A stretch of DNA of 26,393 nt from Syntrophaceae bacterium UBA2251 (GCA_002347815.1 DDXV01000015.1:1-26393); one strand, 5' to 3'; positions 1 through 7,415 are shown, counted from the stretch's first letter. Translations and numbers: made by a program. Notes: generated by a model not told the origin, from the sequence alone.

Positions 1-276
1 AAATCCGAGCTTCTCCTGTCGGATATTCCCGCAACGCCGACACTCAAGCCGTTGAACCTCATAATCCAGAAACACTCTTTTCGATCCGATCGGAACCATC
101 CGGAATCGTCTGGAAAGGGTGCCCCGAAGGATAACGTCTCGACAGCGACACTCCGGGCACCGAAACTTCCCTCGTTTGCGTTTGACCGAGAAAATGATTG
201 CTCCTTCTTCATATCGACTCCGAACGTAGTCATAGCCAACCAAACCAAAACCGTGATACAAAAGACTCGTGGACAT
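1..276 (-). CDS. ISL3-family transposase, N-terminal part (runs off window)
   Basis: The minus strand reads an open 92-codon frame that is still open at the window edge, so only the N-terminus is visible. It opens MSTSLLYHGFGLVGYDYVRS and carries a four-cysteine zinc-finger pattern, CPEC near residues 40-43 and CRRCG near 79-83, followed by RQEKLGF. That arrangement, with 'PIGSK' between the Cys pairs, is typical of the N-terminal zinc finger of ISL3-family DDE transposases, which cut and paste their own element. The ATG at 276 is preceded by AAGGGGA. The DNA here is less GC-rich than the neighbouring genes, as expected of a mobile element. The catalytic DDE domain lies outside the window, so activity cannot be judged. 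Confidence 0.85.
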   Translation of the reverse strand, partial: MSTSLLYHGFGLVGYDYVRSRYEEGAIIFSVKRKRGKFRCPECRCRDVILRGTLSRRFRMVPIGSKRVFLDYEVQRLECRRCGNIRQEKLGF

Positions 277-346
277 GCTTCCCCTTTTGTCATCGGAAAT
301 CTTCGCCAATTTCCTTTTGGGGCTGTATGTCCATTTTTTTCAACTG
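1..346 (-). mobile_element. ISL3-like insertion sequence, 5' portion
   Basis: This stretch covers the transposase start plus about 70 bases upstream of it. The inner boundary is inferred: a short ORF from the radC operon ends at 347-349, and the base composition shifts around here. I could not identify the terminal inverted repeat because the other end of the element is outside the window. Confidence 0.5.
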
Positions 347-391
347 CTAAAAGTACGCATCAACCGGATGAACCGTCTTTTTCTTGGCCAT
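347..391 (-). CDS. 14-codon ORF after radC, possible IS-truncated gene stub
   Basis: Ten bases after the radC stop codon lies an ATG with a very good Shine-Dalgarno (AAAGGAGG ending 4 bases before the ATG). It encodes MAKKKTVHPVDAYF and then stops at TAG. The strong ribosome site and lysine-rich start look like the beginning of a real fourth gene of the antitoxin-toxin-radC operon. The stop lies about where the ISL3-like element seems to begin, so I infer that the insertion cut the gene. It could instead be a genuine tiny ORF or chance. No function can be assigned. Confidence 0.35.
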   Translation of the reverse strand: MAKKKTVHPVDAYF

Positions 392-401
392 GAGGCCTCC
401 T

Positions 402-1159
402 TTATTCCTTGGCAAGTTCCGCGAGCCGGCCGGAGTCGCTGTAACTGTAATGATCGCTCCGGCCGACAATCACATGGTCCAGCAGGACCAGGCCGACCAC
501 CGCGCACGCCTGGAGAAGGCGGCGGGTCGTCTCGTCGTCGCCGGCGGAGGGCTCCGGGTTTCCGGACGGGTGATTGTGGACCAGGACCGCGGCGGCGGCG
601 GAGAGGCGGAGCGCCTCTTCGATCACGCGACGGACGTAGAGCGTGGCCTGGGTGGGCGTTCCCTCCGTGATTTCCCGTTCACCCAGGAGCCGGTTCTGGC
701 CGTCCAGAAACACGGCGCAGACGCTCTCCTGACGCCTGCCGGTGAAAAGAGGCCGGAAATGGCCGGCCACGGCCGTGGACGATGCGAAGCTCGGCGCGGT
801 CAGTTTGCCGGCGCAGAGCCGTTTCCCCAGCTCGAGGGCGGCCTTGATCTGGGCGACTTTCGCCGGACCGAGCCGGGGGCCTTGCGCAACTCCTCGCCGT
901 GGGCGCGATCGATCCCGCCGAGTCCCCGGAATTCCCTCAGGAGCGAGAGGGCGAGATCGTAGGCTCTTTTCCCGGAAACGCCTCCTTTGAACGACCCGCT
1001 GCCGACACGGAGAATGACGGCCAGCAGTTCTGCATCGGACAGCCGGGCCGGGCCGTCGGCGAGGAGCCGCTCGCGCGGTCGCTCTTTTGCGGGCCAGCTT
1101 TTGATCGGCTCGGCACAGAGGGTGCGTTTCGCCTCCTTCTTTGCGGCTGGGCGTTTCAT
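402..1159 (-). pseudogene. radC: RadC family protein (UPF0758), interrupted by a one-base frameshift
   Basis: RadC proteins are JAB/JAMM-fold proteins with an N-terminal helix-hairpin-helix-like region; their cellular role is still unsettled. The N-terminal half starts at ATG 1159 (AGGAAGG seven bases upstream) and carries the family block RERLLADGPARLSDAELLAVIL. The C-terminal half is in another frame and has the JAMM motif HNHPSGNPEPSAGDD, with the metal-binding H-x-H and a downstream Asp. The frame breaks near 871-880, where GCCCCCGGCTCGG would need one extra base to restore the usual 'GLGPAKVAQIKAALELGKRL'. With that base the gene is 252 codons, normal for the family. This is either a real frameshift or a sequencing error next to a C/G run. 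It follows the PIN toxin gene by 29 bases. Confidence 0.85.
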
Positions 1160-1188
1160 GGCAAAACCCTTCCTGGACAAGCGCGTTC

Positions 1189-1611
1189 TCATTTCGCCTT
1201 GTAGGGAAGCGCCTCCATCGGCAATAGACCGGCGAGAGCTTCGAATTCCGGGTCCTTGTGGATCAGGACCGCGTTGTTCCGGATGGCAAAGGCGGCCACC
1301 ACGGCATCGGCCAGCGAGACATGATGCTCCGCCTTCAGGCGGGCCGCGGTCAGGAGAATCGGCTCATCCATGGCCCAGAGGATCTCCGCCCGCAGTTGAC
1401 GGAGCAGGGCGTAGCGGCGGTCCGCTTCGGCGCGGCCCTTCTCCTGGAGGGTGATATAGTTGGTCTCCATAAGGACCGGCCAGGGCAGGAGAATGGCGGC
1501 GTCCTTCAGGACCTCCTCCACCCGGTCGCTGCCCGGTTCATCCTCGATGAAGGTCAAGAGCGCCGAGGTGTCGAGGAGATAGGGGGCGCTGGCTACGGTC
1601 GGCTTGGCCAT
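1189..1611 (-). CDS. vapC: VapC-like PIN-domain ribonuclease toxin
   Basis: This 140-residue protein is a single PIN domain, the Mg-dependent RNase fold of VapC toxins, which usually cleave tRNA or rRNA when released from the antitoxin. The expected acidic residues are visible: Asp14 in YLLDTSALL, Glu49 in VLMETNY, Asp102 in SLADAVVAAFA and Asp120 in IHKDPEF. The length matches the family. Its ATG lies one base after the stop of the upstream AbrB-type antitoxin gene, the usual coupling in a vapBC module. The enzyme and partner are inferred from family and position; the RNA target cannot be predicted. Confidence 0.88.
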   Translation of the reverse strand: MAKPTVASAPYLLDTSALLTFIEDEPGSDRVEEVLKDAAILLPWPVLMETNYITLQEKGRAEADRRYALLRQLRAEILWAMDEPILLTAARLKAEHHVSLADAVVAAFAIRNNAVLIHKDPEFEALAGLLPMEALPYKAK

Positions 1612-1612
1612 G

Positions 1613-1849
1613 TCATCCCTTTTCTTCGCGCTTGCGGTCCGCGCGACGCTCCTTCAGCAGACGTTCGGTCAATCGCTCGCCCCGGCCCCGGCCCCGCAAC
1701 GAGGCGATCGGGTCCGCCGGCGTCGGCACGATGCGGATCGTTTCGCCGTCGTCCAACCAAACCAGACGCGCCCCTCCGCCGATCTGATGGCGCTTCCGGA
1801 TCGCCGCAGGGATGACTGTCTGACCCCGTTTTGTGACTGCCGTTTGCAT
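1613..1849 (-). CDS. vapB: VapB-like AbrB/SpoVT-fold antitoxin
   Basis: This is a 78-residue protein. Residues 1-45 (MQTAVTKRGQTVIPAAIRKR, then a hydrophobic strand with 'DDGETIRI') have the swapped-hairpin AbrB/MazE DNA-binding pattern, with the family 'KRGQ..IPA.IR..' core. The C-terminal 30 residues are highly charged and rich in Arg/Lys/Glu, as in antitoxin tails that wrap the toxin. The ATG at 1849 follows GGAGGTGAATT, a near-perfect ribosome site. It is the first gene of a vapB-vapC-radC run and would normally repress its own promoter as a complex with the toxin. Confidence 0.87.
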   Translation of the reverse strand: MQTAVTKRGQTVIPAAIRKRHQIGGGARLVWLDDGETIRIVPTPADPIASLRGRGRGERLTERLLKERRADRKREEKG

Positions 1850-1925
1850 AATTCACCTCCGATTGGAGATTTTACAAGGCATTATCTGAAAATGCAAGCT
1901 ATAGATGACAACCGGCAACAAGCTG

Positions 1926-1954
1926 TTGACAGCCGAGTCGGTTCTTCCTATACT
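1926..1954 (+). promoter_or_regulatory. Near-consensus sigma-70 promoter for the crotonase gene
   Basis: TTGACA at 1926-1931 and TATACT at 1949-1954 are separated by exactly 17 bases. Transcription would start near 1961, about 50 bases ahead of the crotonase ATG. This is the best promoter in the window. The divergent vapB gene starts 77 bases to the left. Confidence 0.75.
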
Positions 1955-1979
1955 GCCGCCGCCCAACCGTATGGCGGCA
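1954..1979 (+). promoter_or_regulatory. Inverted repeat at the crotonase transcription start
   Basis: TGCCGCC (1954-1960) and GGCGGCA (1973-1979) are perfect 7-base complements around a 12-base spacer. The repeat begins at the end of the -10 box and spans the predicted start site, so it could be a repressor operator or a 5' leader hairpin. Which of these applies is not shown by the sequence. Confidence 0.35.
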
Positions 1980-2011
1980 TTCATTTTCATCAAAAAAGGG
2001 GGAACAATAAG

Positions 2012-2854
2012 ATGCGCATCGAGGAGTTCAAGGAAATCGTCTACCGCGAGGAAGACAACGGCATCGTCACCGTCACGCTGAACATCCCGAAACGGAAGAA
2101 CGCGATCAGCCCGTACACCTTGTACGAATTGTTCTGGGCCGTCGACGCGATGGAAAAGGACGAGGCGGCACGGGTGATGATCCTCACCGGCGCCAAGGAT
2201 CCCGACAACGACGATCCCGCGAAAGAGGCCTTCTGCAGCGGCGGCTACTTCAACCCGAACGCCATGGCCGGCGTCAGCGACGAGATCAAGGCCGACATCG
2301 ACATGACCGATATCGCCCAGGCGAGGCTGACGCTCAAGATGTGGCAGTGCGACAAGCCGATCATCGCCGCGGTGAACGGCCTGTTCATCGGCGGCGGCTT
2401 CACGATGTGCCTGGCCGGCTGCGACCTGATCTACTGCTCCGAGCACGCCTGGGCGCAGTTGCCCTTCGTCGGGCTCGGCATCATTCCGGAGCTCGCCTCC
2501 AGCTACCTGCTACCGCGCCTGATCGGATTCCAGCGGGCCAAGGAGATCATGTTCTTCGGCGATCGCATCCCGGCCAAGAAGCTCTTCGAGATGGGTATCG
2601 TCAACAAGGTTCTGCCCCACGATCAGTTGATGGCCCACGCGCGCGAGATGGCGCTCCGGCTGATCCCGCCCAAGGCCGCCGGCTACGCCGTCCGCACCGC
2701 CAAGCGGACCCTCCACCAACCGCTGTTCGACGCGATCGCGACGGCCCTGAACCTGGAAAACAAGGGGCTCAACGACTGCTTCAAGACGGCCGACTTCATG
2801 GAGGCCCTGATGGCCCGGGCGGAGAAGCGCCCCCCGGCCTTCCAGGGAAAATAG
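2012..2854 (+). CDS. Enoyl-CoA hydratase/isomerase (crotonase) family protein
   Basis: This is a 280-residue crotonase-fold protein acting on acyl-CoA thioesters. The oxyanion-hole segments are clear: AFCSGGYF (73-80) and NGLFIGGGFTM (122-132). The two catalytic glutamates of classical hydratases are absent: Thr131 and Phe152 occupy those places. A glutamate at 160 in GLGIIPELASSYLLPRLIG sits where delta3-delta2-enoyl-CoA isomerases carry their single catalytic Glu. An isomerase-type or other crotonase reaction is therefore more likely than hydration. The ATG at 2012 was chosen over upstream in-frame codons because AAAAGGGGG lies just before it and the promoter start falls at about 1961. It probably functions in fatty-acid or aromatic acyl-CoA metabolism. 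Confidence 0.85.
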   Translation: MRIEEFKEIVYREEDNGIVTVTLNIPKRKNAISPYTLYELFWAVDAMEKDEAARVMILTGAKDPDNDDPAKEAFCSGGYFNPNAMAGVSDEIKADIDMTDIAQARLTLKMWQCDKPIIAAVNGLFIGGGFTMCLAGCDLIYCSEHAWAQLPFVGLGIIPELASSYLLPRLIGFQRAKEIMFFGDRIPAKKLFEMGIVNKVLPHDQLMAHAREMALRLIPPKAAGYAVRTAKRTLHQPLFDAIATALNLENKGLNDCFKTADFMEALMARAEKRPPAFQGK

Positions 2855-2910
2855 CGGCGCGGGACGCGGAGGCGTCCGCGCGGGCGCGTGAGACGCCGGG
2901 AGGCGAAGAC

Positions 2911-3345
2911 ATGCAGGACCAACGCGCGGGCAACACCCATGTTCTCCGGCTGGACCGGGGCGAGGAGATCGTCACCGAACTGACCCGTTTCTGCAAGTCG
3001 CGGGGGATCGCCCTGGGCCTCGTCACGGGAATCGGGGCGATCGACCGGGCCACGATCGGCCTGTTCCGCCCCGCGGAGAAGCGTTACGAGGCGACGGAAC
3101 TGACGGGGGACCACGAGATCCTGAGCCTCTCCGGCAACGTCACGACGATGAACGGCGAGGTCTATCTCCATCTCCACATCACCCTGGGCGACGCGGCGCA
3201 CCGGGCCTGGGGCGGGCACCTGAACGCCGCGGTCGTGAGCGCCACGGCGGAGATCTTCGTCACCGTCCTCGAAGGAACCTGCGAACGGGCCATGGACGGG
3301 ACCGTCGGGCTCAACCTGATGCGGTTCGGATCATCCACCCCATGA
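2911..3345 (+). CDS. PPC (DUF296) domain protein, putative DNA-binding
   Basis: This 144-residue protein is a stand-alone PPC/DUF296 domain, a trimeric fold found as the AT-hook partner domain in plants and alone in many bacteria, where its role is poorly known. It shows an early 'GEEIVTELTRFCKSRGI' helix, the HLHITLGD strand and the 'RAWGGHLNAAVVSATAEIFV' block with conserved Gly-Gly-His-Leu. The clustered histidines are consistent with a metal site. The ATG at 2911 has GGGAGG nine bases upstream. It lies 56 bases after the crotonase gene in the same direction and is likely cotranscribed. Confidence 0.85.
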   Translation: MQDQRAGNTHVLRLDRGEEIVTELTRFCKSRGIALGLVTGIGAIDRATIGLFRPAEKRYEATELTGDHEILSLSGNVTTMNGEVYLHLHITLGDAAHRAWGGHLNAAVVSATAEIFVTVLEGTCERAMDGTVGLNLMRFGSSTP

Positions 3346-3373
3346 CGCCCCCACACGGCACACAGAGGCCCTC

Positions 3374-4828
3374 TTGAGGCCCGGCGGCCAGACGCATACG
3401 CCGCCGGCGCCGGAGACCGGAGACGACCGGGGATCCGGAAGCCCCGCCGTGCGCCGTGCGACCCTGGTCACCGCCACCGTGACGGCCTTCCTCACCCCGT
3501 TCATGGGGTCGGCCGTCAACGTCGCCCTGCCCAGCATCGGCCGCGACCTCGCCATGGACGCCATCGATCTGGGCTGGGTGGCCACGGCCTTCATCCTCGC
3601 GGCGGCGGCCAGCCTCGTCCCCTTCGGCCGCCTCGCCGACATTCACGGACGCAAGCGGATCTTCATGTGGGGCATCGTCCTGTTCACCGCCGCGTCGGGC
3701 CTCTGCGCCCTGGCCGCTTCGGCCCGGTTTCTCATCCTGGCGCGGGTTATCCAGGGCGTGGGCGGCGCCATGATCTTCGGAACCGGCCCCGCCATCCTCG
3801 TTTCCGTCTTCCCCGCGGCCCAGCGGGGGCGGGTTCTCGGCTTCAACGTCGCCGCCGTCTACGTCGGCCTGTCCATCGGCCCGTTCCTGGGCGGGCTGCT
3901 GACCCAGCACCTGGGCTGGCGGAGCATCTTCCTCGTCATGCTTCCCCTGGGATGCCTGATCGTTTATTACATCCTGAGATACATGCCCGTCGAGTGGGCC
4001 GACGCCCAGGGAGAGCCCTTCGACACCGTCGGCGCATTCCTATACGCGGCCGGCCTGACGGCGCTCATGTACGGGTTCTCGCGCCTGCCGGACCTGCGCG
4101 GCGCCGGATTCATCGCCGCGGGCATCGCCGGGCTGGCCGTTTTCACGGCCTGGGAGGCGCGCACGGTCCACCCCGTCCTGAACATCCGGATCTTCCGCGG
4201 CAACCGCGCCTTCGCCTTTTCCAACCTCGCCGCGCTGATCAATTACAGCGCCACCTTCGCCGTCTCGTTCCTGCTCAGCCTCTACCTGCAGTACATCCAG
4301 GGGTTCGCGCCGGTTCAGGCCGGTTTCATCCTCGTGGCCACCCCGGTCATCCAGGCGCTGCTCTCCCCGCTCGCGGGGCGCCTCTCCGACCGGATCGCCC
4401 CCGGGATCCTCGCCTCGGGAGGCATGGCCGCCACGGTCGTCAGTCTCGTCATGTTCACGCGGCTCGACGCGACCACCACGCTGCCTTATATCCTGACGGG
4501 ACTCGTCATCCTGGGCGGCGGCTTTGCCTTCTTCTCCTCGCCGAACATGAATGCCATCATGAGCGCCGTCGACCGGAGGCAATACGGCGTTGCCTCCGGC
4601 ATCTCGGGCGCCATGCGCCTGATCGGGCAGATGATGAGCATGGGCATCGCGATGATCGCCTTCGCGATGACGATGGGGTGTACGCGCCTCTCCCCGGACT
4701 GCTACCCCCTGTTCCTGCGCGCGCTCACGATCATCTTCGCCATCATGTCCGTCCTGTGCGCGGCGGGGGTCTTCGCCTCCCTCGCCCGCGGGCCGCGCGC
4801 CCGAACGGACGCGGCCGCGGGGCCATGA
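3374..4828 (+). CDS. MFS drug-efflux transporter, DHA2 (14-helix) type
   Basis: A 484-residue integral membrane protein of the major facilitator superfamily, probably a proton-driven exporter in the inner membrane. Motif A between helices 2 and 3 reads GRLADIHGRKRIF, and the helix-5 region (GLSIGPFLGGLLTQHLGWRSIF) matches the antiporter motif C and WRxxF of EmrB/QacA-like proteins. The length and number of hydrophobic stretches fit 14 helices. The frame has no early ATG: TTG at 3374, behind AGAGG, gives a 30-residue polar leader, while GTG at 3449 would start just before helix 1. It begins 28 bases after the PPC gene, suggesting cotranscription. The substrate is unknown. Confidence 0.85.
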   Translation: MRPGGQTHTPPAPETGDDRGSGSPAVRRATLVTATVTAFLTPFMGSAVNVALPSIGRDLAMDAIDLGWVATAFILAAAASLVPFGRLADIHGRKRIFMWGIVLFTAASGLCALAASARFLILARVIQGVGGAMIFGTGPAILVSVFPAAQRGRVLGFNVAAVYVGLSIGPFLGGLLTQHLGWRSIFLVMLPLGCLIVYYILRYMPVEWADAQGEPFDTVGAFLYAAGLTALMYGFSRLPDLRGAGFIAAGIAGLAVFTAWEARTVHPVLNIRIFRGNRAFAFSNLAALINYSATFAVSFLLSLYLQYIQGFAPVQAGFILVATPVIQALLSPLAGRLSDRIAPGILASGGMAATVVSLVMFTRLDATTTLPYILTGLVILGGGFAFFSSPNMNAIMSAVDRRQYGVASGISGAMRLIGQMMSMGIAMIAFAMTMGCTRLSPDCYPLFLRALTIIFAIMSVLCAAGVFASLARGPRARTDAAAGP

Positions 4829-4858
4829 TGCGGATCGTGAACGGATAGCGGCCATAAA

Positions 4859-4887
4859 AAAGGCGGAGCCGATCAGACTCCGCCTTT
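4859..4887 (-). terminator. Rho-independent terminator of the small secreted-protein gene
   Basis: A perfect 10-base stem, AAAGGCGGAG with CTCCGCCTTT, closes a 9-base loop. Read on the minus strand it ends in a run of six T residues, so it fits the gene ending at 4920. On the plus strand the T run is short, but the stem may also help end transcription from the MFS gene. Confidence 0.8.
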
Positions 4888-4919
4888 CCGACAGGCCCCG
4901 AGGCCTTGACCCCTTCGGC

Positions 4920-5345
4920 TCAGTTTCTTTTCCCCTTGCCGTGCCCCTTGACCTTTCCGCCGCGCTGGCCCCGGTCATTGCCATGCTTGCCGCCCTTGCG
5001 CCCATGCCGCGTCTGGTATTCCGGCACATAGACGTTGTCGTACCACTGATTGCGCACGAAATAGACGGGCCGATCACAGGCCTTGTAGTTGTGACAATAC
5101 TTCTTCCAGTTCTTCTCCTGCCCGGGCGGAACATGCACATAAACCGGGGGGGGCGGCGCCACACCCACCGGAACGGGAGCGATCACGACGGGCCTGGGAA
5201 AAATGATCTCAGGCTTGGGAAAGTTTCCCACGTCGATATGGCCGTAAAAGCCCGGCTGTCCGATGGTGACCGAAACGCCGACGTCGGCCGCCTGGGCCGA
5301 AACGGCAAAAAAGATTGCCACGATCACGAAGAGCACCTTTTTCAT
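4920..5345 (-). CDS. Small secreted protein with proline-rich and basic segments
   Basis: This 141-residue protein starts MKKVLFVIVAIFFAVSAQA, a clear Sec signal peptide cleaved after Ala-Gln-Ala. The mature part has a 'VGVSVTIGQPGFYGHIDVG' opening, a proline-rich stretch (near 49-75, including 'VGVAPPPPVYVHVPPG'), a segment with two cysteines (CHNYKACDRPVYFV) and a Gly/Lys/His/Arg-rich tail. Similar short periplasmic proteins occur in other proteobacteria without known function. The ATG at 5345 is chosen over one 10 codons upstream because AAAGGAGGAG sits just before it and the signal peptide begins there. The basic tail might bind a polyanion, but that is only a guess. Confidence 0.8.
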   Translation of the reverse strand: MKKVLFVIVAIFFAVSAQAADVGVSVTIGQPGFYGHIDVGNFPKPEIIFPRPVVIAPVPVGVAPPPPVYVHVPPGQEKNWKKYCHNYKACDRPVYFVRNQWYDNVYVPEYQTRHGRKGGKHGNDRGQRGGKVKGHGKGKRN

Positions 5346-5538
5346 TTTCGTTCTCCTCCTTTTCAAATCTTCCACATATGTCTTTCAAGCTTCGGCGAAT
5401 GGCCTTTCAGGCGCCACCGCCCGTACCGCAGGTTCTCCTGCCTGACCCGATCCCGAAGGATTGCCTTCCAGGGTGCTCCCTTATGCCGCCCGATGTCAAG
5501 CGCAATTCCCGGCAAGGTGAGGAATATCACTCGATATA

Positions 5539-5554
5539 GGTGACAACCGTCACA
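5539..5554. promoter_or_regulatory. Crp/Fnr-family-like operator
   Basis: GGTGA-N6-TCACA matches nine of the ten fixed bases of the Crp-type consensus TGTGA-N6-TCACA. It lies between divergent genes, about 112 bases upstream of the predicted start of the plus-strand transcript. A GATATT -10-like element occurs about 20 bases away on the minus strand (5523-5528). The regulator is unknown. Confidence 0.4.
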
Positions 5555-5624
5555 CGCGTTGAGATTTTTACGGTGCGACAGGTCGTACGGTTTTTCAGGT
5601 TTTGTCGAATCCGCCACGAATCAT

Positions 5625-5652
5625 TTGCATGCAACCGGCGGATTGGTATAAG
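5625..5652 (+). promoter_or_regulatory. Putative sigma-70 promoter for the helical-repeat gene
   Basis: TTGCAT (5625-5630) and TATAAG (5647-5652) are 16 bases apart, about 60 bases before the ATG at 5713. The match is moderate. Confidence 0.5.
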
Positions 5653-5712
5653 GAAGGGCAGGTCGGGTTGTCGGCGGGAGCGACCCCGGAACCCCGAATG
5701 CGGAGACGGATC

Positions 5713-7395
5713 ATGACTGGATACGGAAAACGATGGCTGGGCCTGCTGATGACGCTTCTCGTCTTCCTGCCCGGCGCGGCCCGCGCGGCCGATGACGCCC
5801 TCGACACCGCCGTGGCCCTGAACTACTGCCACATGTCCCTGTACCGGATCACGGCCTTCAACGACCGGGTCGTCCTCGACGAGGAGTACGGCGAGATCAT
5901 CAACAACATCAATCTCTCCAAGATCCGGGACGAGGAGATCATCAACCTTCTGAAGACCCTGATGGACACCATCTCCGACTTCAAACTGAAAGAGGGGGAC
6001 CGGGACTTCCTCGTTCAGGCGTACGAACACCAGGTCCGCCGGGCCCTCTACACGTCCTTCTCCGACGTGAAGGACGCCGTGGCGGGGTCGACCACCCCGT
6101 ACATGGCGGCGGCCAAGGTCCTGATCAAGGTGGGCAGCCTCCACTCGAACTACCGCAACAACATGGCCGCCTACCGGCGCACCCTCGACCGGTCCGTCTG
6201 GGAACTCGACAAGAAGGCGATCGTCCGGGTCAACGACGCCCGGAAGAATTTTCTCGCGGCCTACTGGCGGCTGATGAAGAAATACGACATCCCCGACGAA
6301 TGGCGGCTGACGGAGCGGCAGATGGAGCAGCTCACCGAGGCCCTCAAGGACGAGAACGGGGCGCGGCGACTGCGGAAGCTCGTGCGGATGGAGGCGGCCT
6401 TTGCCGCCTATCCGCCCTTCTGGTATTTTCTCGGGCAGGCCGCGCAGGACGAAGGGCAGGACGAGGCGGCGCGCAAGGCCTACGACCGGTTCGCGCGGAC
6501 GCAGAAGGGCTTCTTCCGGGAGGACGGCTTCGCCTCTTCCGTCCTCATGCACCGGATCGAGCTGTTGGACCCCGACCGGGACGCCGGCGAAATCGCGGAC
6601 AACCTCGCTGCCATGATCAAGGAGAGCCCACAGGACGTCCGGAAAAACCTCTTCGCCGCCCTGTGGTATCTGAAACTCGGCCGCTACGACGAGGCCCGGG
6701 AGCGGCTGATGGTCAACATCGACAACAACCGCAACCTGGCCATGAGCCGGGTCCTCCTGGCCGACGTCTACGCCCGCAAGCTCGACCGCGAGCGGCTCGT
6801 CTCACTCATCGACGAGATGCTTCGCCAGGACGCGGTCCGCAACCAGGATGTCATCGCCGTCATCGGACGCCTGCCGGAGGCGCAGATGCTCGCCCGGATG
6901 AAGGACCCGATCGCCGGCATCTACGTCAGCTTGGCCGCCCGGCCCCTGAAGAAGGACACCCTGATCCTGACCGTGCCGGACCGGTGGGTCATCGACGATC
7001 CGGAGCATTTCCGGGTGACCCTGGAATTCCGCGGACGGACGGCCGCCCCCGGCCGGGTCACGTCGGACAGGGCGCGACGGCTGGTGAGCTATCACTTCGA
7101 CGAGGCCGTCGATCTCGATGCCTTCATCAAACAGGGGAAGCCGGAACCCGTGTCCTTCACGCTGGTCCATCCTTCCGGGCCCGTCACGCTGGTCGGCGAA
7201 ATGGCCGTCGTCTCCGTCGCCCACGAGAAGGGGCTGCTGAAAAAAGGGCTCGATACGACCGCCGGCCTTCTCGGTCGGGGAACGGGCGGGACGACGGAAC
7301 GGGAGGCAACCGTCGGCTTCGGCAAGCGTCTGCTCAAGACCCAGACGCGCTGCTGGCGGATCGTCGCGGACGACCGCTTCGAACCCTGTCCCTGA
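5713..7395 (+). CDS. Exported helical-repeat (TPR-like) protein of unknown function
   Basis: This 560-residue protein has a Sec signal peptide, residues 1-25, ending GAARA before ADD. The middle is almost all alpha-helical. Two segments look like TPR-type repeats: one around 'PPFWYFLGQAAQDEGQDEAA' and one around 'NLFAALWYLKLGRYDEARER', the latter leading into 'VLLADVYARKLDRERL'. The last 150 residues look beta-rich ('TLILTVPDRWVIDDPEHFRV') and may form a separate domain. ATG 5713 is preferred to the ATG 37 codons upstream because the signal peptide starts here and GGAGACGG precedes it. It is probably a periplasmic scaffold or lipid/peptidoglycan-associated factor, but no family was recognised. 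Confidence 0.75.
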   Translation: MTGYGKRWLGLLMTLLVFLPGAARAADDALDTAVALNYCHMSLYRITAFNDRVVLDEEYGEIINNINLSKIRDEEIINLLKTLMDTISDFKLKEGDRDFLVQAYEHQVRRALYTSFSDVKDAVAGSTTPYMAAAKVLIKVGSLHSNYRNNMAAYRRTLDRSVWELDKKAIVRVNDARKNFLAAYWRLMKKYDIPDEWRLTERQMEQLTEALKDENGARRLRKLVRMEAAFAAYPPFWYFLGQAAQDEGQDEAARKAYDRFARTQKGFFREDGFASSVLMHRIELLDPDRDAGEIADNLAAMIKESPQDVRKNLFAALWYLKLGRYDEARERLMVNIDNNRNLAMSRVLLADVYARKLDRERLVSLIDEMLRQDAVRNQDVIAVIGRLPEAQMLARMKDPIAGIYVSLAARPLKKDTLILTVPDRWVIDDPEHFRVTLEFRGRTAAPGRVTSDRARRLVSYHFDEAVDLDAFIKQGKPEPVSFTLVHPSGPVTLVGEMAVVSVAHEKGLLKKGLDTTAGLLGRGTGGTTEREATVGFGKRLLKTQTRCWRIVADDRFEPCP

Positions 7396-7415
7396 AACGG
7401 GAGGATGCCCGCATC

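Larger units (their letters stand above)
5346..5712. other. Divergent intergenic region with promoter signals
   Basis: This 367-base region separates the minus-strand secreted-protein gene from the plus-strand helical-repeat gene. It holds a Crp/Fnr-like dyad and a plus-strand promoter, listed separately. A minus-strand TTGACA near 5500 has no good -10 partner. No further gene was seen. Confidence 0.6.

Noticed and set aside
1848..1868. CTCC-GATT-GGAG dyad as a VapB operator
   Set aside because: It overlaps the ribosome site itself and has only 4-base arms; not enough to claim an operator.
5497..5502. Minus-strand TTGACA as promoter of the small secreted-protein gene
   Set aside because: No -10-like hexamer at 15-19 bases spacing.
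6300..7395. Long plus-strand open frame upstream of thyX, continuous with the ThyX frame
   Set aside because: The upstream part is Arg/Pro/Gly-rich shadow translation of the helical-repeat gene; the ThyX homology starts only at ATG 7416, which has its own ribosome site.
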